Origin: Tissierellia bacterium
GTDB lineage: Bacteria; Bacillota; Clostridia; Tissierellales; Peptoniphilaceae
NCBI GenBank assembly: GCA_030529425.1
Contig: JAUMWX010000001.1
Location: 248,001 to 312,000, forward strand
Direction: 5' to 3'
DNA length: 64,000 nt
Part shown: piece after piece, positions 62,789 to 64,000 of the stretch
How the letters are laid out: each line of letters opens with the position of its first letter
Numbering within the stretch: the stretch's first letter is position 1
Notes under the pieces: model-generated
Database searches by the model: none
The model's input: only the letters and a program-made list of their open reading frames with translations
Told to the model about the DNA's origin: nothing
Program-made: the position numbers and the translations under genes

Positions 62789-64000
62789 ATGAGAATTTGG
62801 ATAAAGGACATTATTGTAATTACGGTAAATGAAGATTTCGATATATTGGAAAATTCAAATGTATATATTGAGGGAAATAGAATTTATCATGTAGGCGGTA
62901 GATTGGACGATTTCAATCCTGAAAAAATTATTGACGGAAAAGGAAAAGTGTGCATGCCCGGACTGATAAATGCGCACACTCATATAGGGATGAGCGTTTT
63001 TAGAAATTACGGAAATGATGTAAGTTTGGAAACATGGTTGAGAGAATTTATCTGGCCTATGGAGAAAAAATTGTCTTCAGAGGATATAAAAACATCCTCT
63101 GAATTGGCGATTGCGGAGATGATAGAAACGGGAACAACCACATTTGTGGACATGTATCTGAAGATGGATGAAGTTGCGGAATCTGTTGAAAAATACGGAC
63201 TTAGAGCCGTTTTAACAAAGGGGTTGATTCATCCTGACCAAAACACCTTGGAAAAAGAGACGGATTTTTATAAAAGATGGCATAACTCAGCCGATGGAAA
63301 AATTAAAGTAATGATTGCGCCTCATGCCGTTTATACGAATAGCAGGGAAGAGCTCATCCGGGAAAGCGAATTAGCTAAAAATTTAGATGTAGGAATTCAC
63401 ATACATTTAAATGAGTCTCAAATGGAGGTTGAAAATTCGATTCGGGAAAACGGTTTTTCTCCTCTTGAGTATGCTCACAGTTTGGGAATGATTGATGAGA
63501 AAACTATTGCCGCTCACTGTGTTTGGCTGAGCGAAAAAGAAATTGAAATAGCTAAAACTACCGGGATGACCATGGTTCATAACCCGGCGTCCAATATGAA
63601 ATTGGCTTCAGGCTTTATGAGAGCACAAGAATTATTGGATATGGAGATAAATGTCGCTCTCGGAACGGACGGAGTTTCTTCCAATAATGTTTTAGATATG
63701 TTTGAAGAGATGAAATTGGCTTCCCTTATAGCCAAGGGAAGTACCTTAAATCCGAAAGTCCTAAATGCGAAAACCGTAATAGAAATGGCAACGATTAACG
63801 GAGCCAAGGCTATCGGAATGGAACGAGAGTTGGGCAGGATTAAGAAGGGATATTTGGCGGATTTAATAATTGTTGATTTGGATAATATCAGACATACTCC
63901 AAATACTGATGTGGTAGCATCGATGGTTTACTCAACCTGTGGAAATGATGTAGATACCACAATTGTCGACGGAAAAATATTATATGAGAATAAACGACAT
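62789..64000 (+). CDS. mtaD: Amidohydrolase, MTA/SAH deaminase-like (3' end outside window)
   Basis: Zinc hydrolase that deaminates methylthioadenosine, S-adenosylhomocysteine or adenosine. It starts at ATG 62789, 8 nt after mnmA, with AGGAA upstream, and is open for 404 codons to the window edge. Metal and family motifs: PGLINAHTHIGMSVFRNYG (HxH), GIHIHLNES, AAHCVW and LGTDGVSSNN (catalytic Asp). Only about 20-30 residues seem to be missing. The substrate is inferred from the family. Confidence 0.88.
   Translation, partial: MRIWIKDIIVITVNEDFDILENSNVYIEGNRIYHVGGRLDDFNPEKIIDGKGKVCMPGLINAHTHIGMSVFRNYGNDVSLETWLREFIWPMEKKLSSEDIKTSSELAIAEMIETGTTTFVDMYLKMDEVAESVEKYGLRAVLTKGLIHPDQNTLEKETDFYKRWHNSADGKIKVMIAPHAVYTNSREELIRESELAKNLDVGIHIHLNESQMEVENSIRENGFSPLEYAHSLGMIDEKTIAAHCVWLSEKEIEIAKTTGMTMVHNPASNMKLASGFMRAQELLDMEINVALGTDGVSSNNVLDMFEEMKLASLIAKGSTLNPKVLNAKTVIEMATINGAKAIGMERELGRIKKGYLADLIIVDLDNIRHTPNTDVVASMVYSTCGNDVDTTIVDGKILYENKRH

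Overview
The window looks like a chromosomal segment of a low-GC anaerobic Firmicute, most probably a Tissierellia/Peptoniphilaceae-type coccus. This is inferred from the AT-rich genome and GGAGG ribosome sites, the SCIFF peptide with its radical SAM maturase (a Clostridia-wide marker), the oxygen-scavenging flavo-diiron protein FprA, the bifunctional AdhE, the CIRCE-hrcA-grpE-dnaK-dnaJ block and a type II-A CRISPR system. Genus is not certain. No rRNA and only one tRNA (Pro, TGG) are visible.

Layout. 1-9.9 kb: a His-rich anchored protein and a polysaccharide deacetylase, a HerA-like ATPase, dCMP deaminase, glycogen phosphorylase with class II aldolase, Rho, a possible small RNA, and a RelB-like/HAD pair. 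10-19 kb: an AI-2E family permease, a lone mreB overlapping a C-S lyase, an ECF sigma factor with an overlapping membrane partner, a GNAT, tRNA-Pro, fprA, holA and a zinc-ribbon protein. 19-25.8 kb: an OatA-type acetyltransferase, rpsT, two tandem signal peptidases, lepA and hemW. 26-33.4 kb: two lipoprotein serpins, then the heat-shock operon led by a CIRCE box. 33.5-45.7 kb: a small MerR-containing operon, a macrodomain protein, an Orn/Lys/Arg decarboxylase, a duplicated SCIFF precursor and its maturase, Dps, adhE (with Rex-like boxes) and prmA-rsmE-mtaB-hinT. 46-55.2 kb: the CRISPR locus. 55.3-64 kb: a glucose-type PTS, an ABC exporter, and cysteine desulfurase-mnmA followed by a deaminase that runs off the window.

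The most notable region is the CRISPR locus. A tracrRNA is encoded on the minus strand just upstream of cas9; cas9-cas1-cas2-csn2 overlap by 4 nt each; the array follows. After seven repeats the array stops at nucleotide 14 of the eighth repeat. The missing 22 nt of that repeat, one further 30-nt spacer and a decayed terminal repeat are found 2.5 kb downstream. The intervening 2509 bp therefore look like a mobile insertion inside a CRISPR repeat. It carries a Fic-like gene lacking the motif histidine, a truncated PLD/ORF6N-type fragment, a membrane protein and what may be the last codons of a serine recombinase. Its ends carry subterminal inverted repeats.

The second notable item is the SCIFF precursor. 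It is a tandem duplication with two complete six-cysteine units in one 93-residue peptide, next to its maturase. Third is a pair of divergent-specificity serpins on the cell surface.
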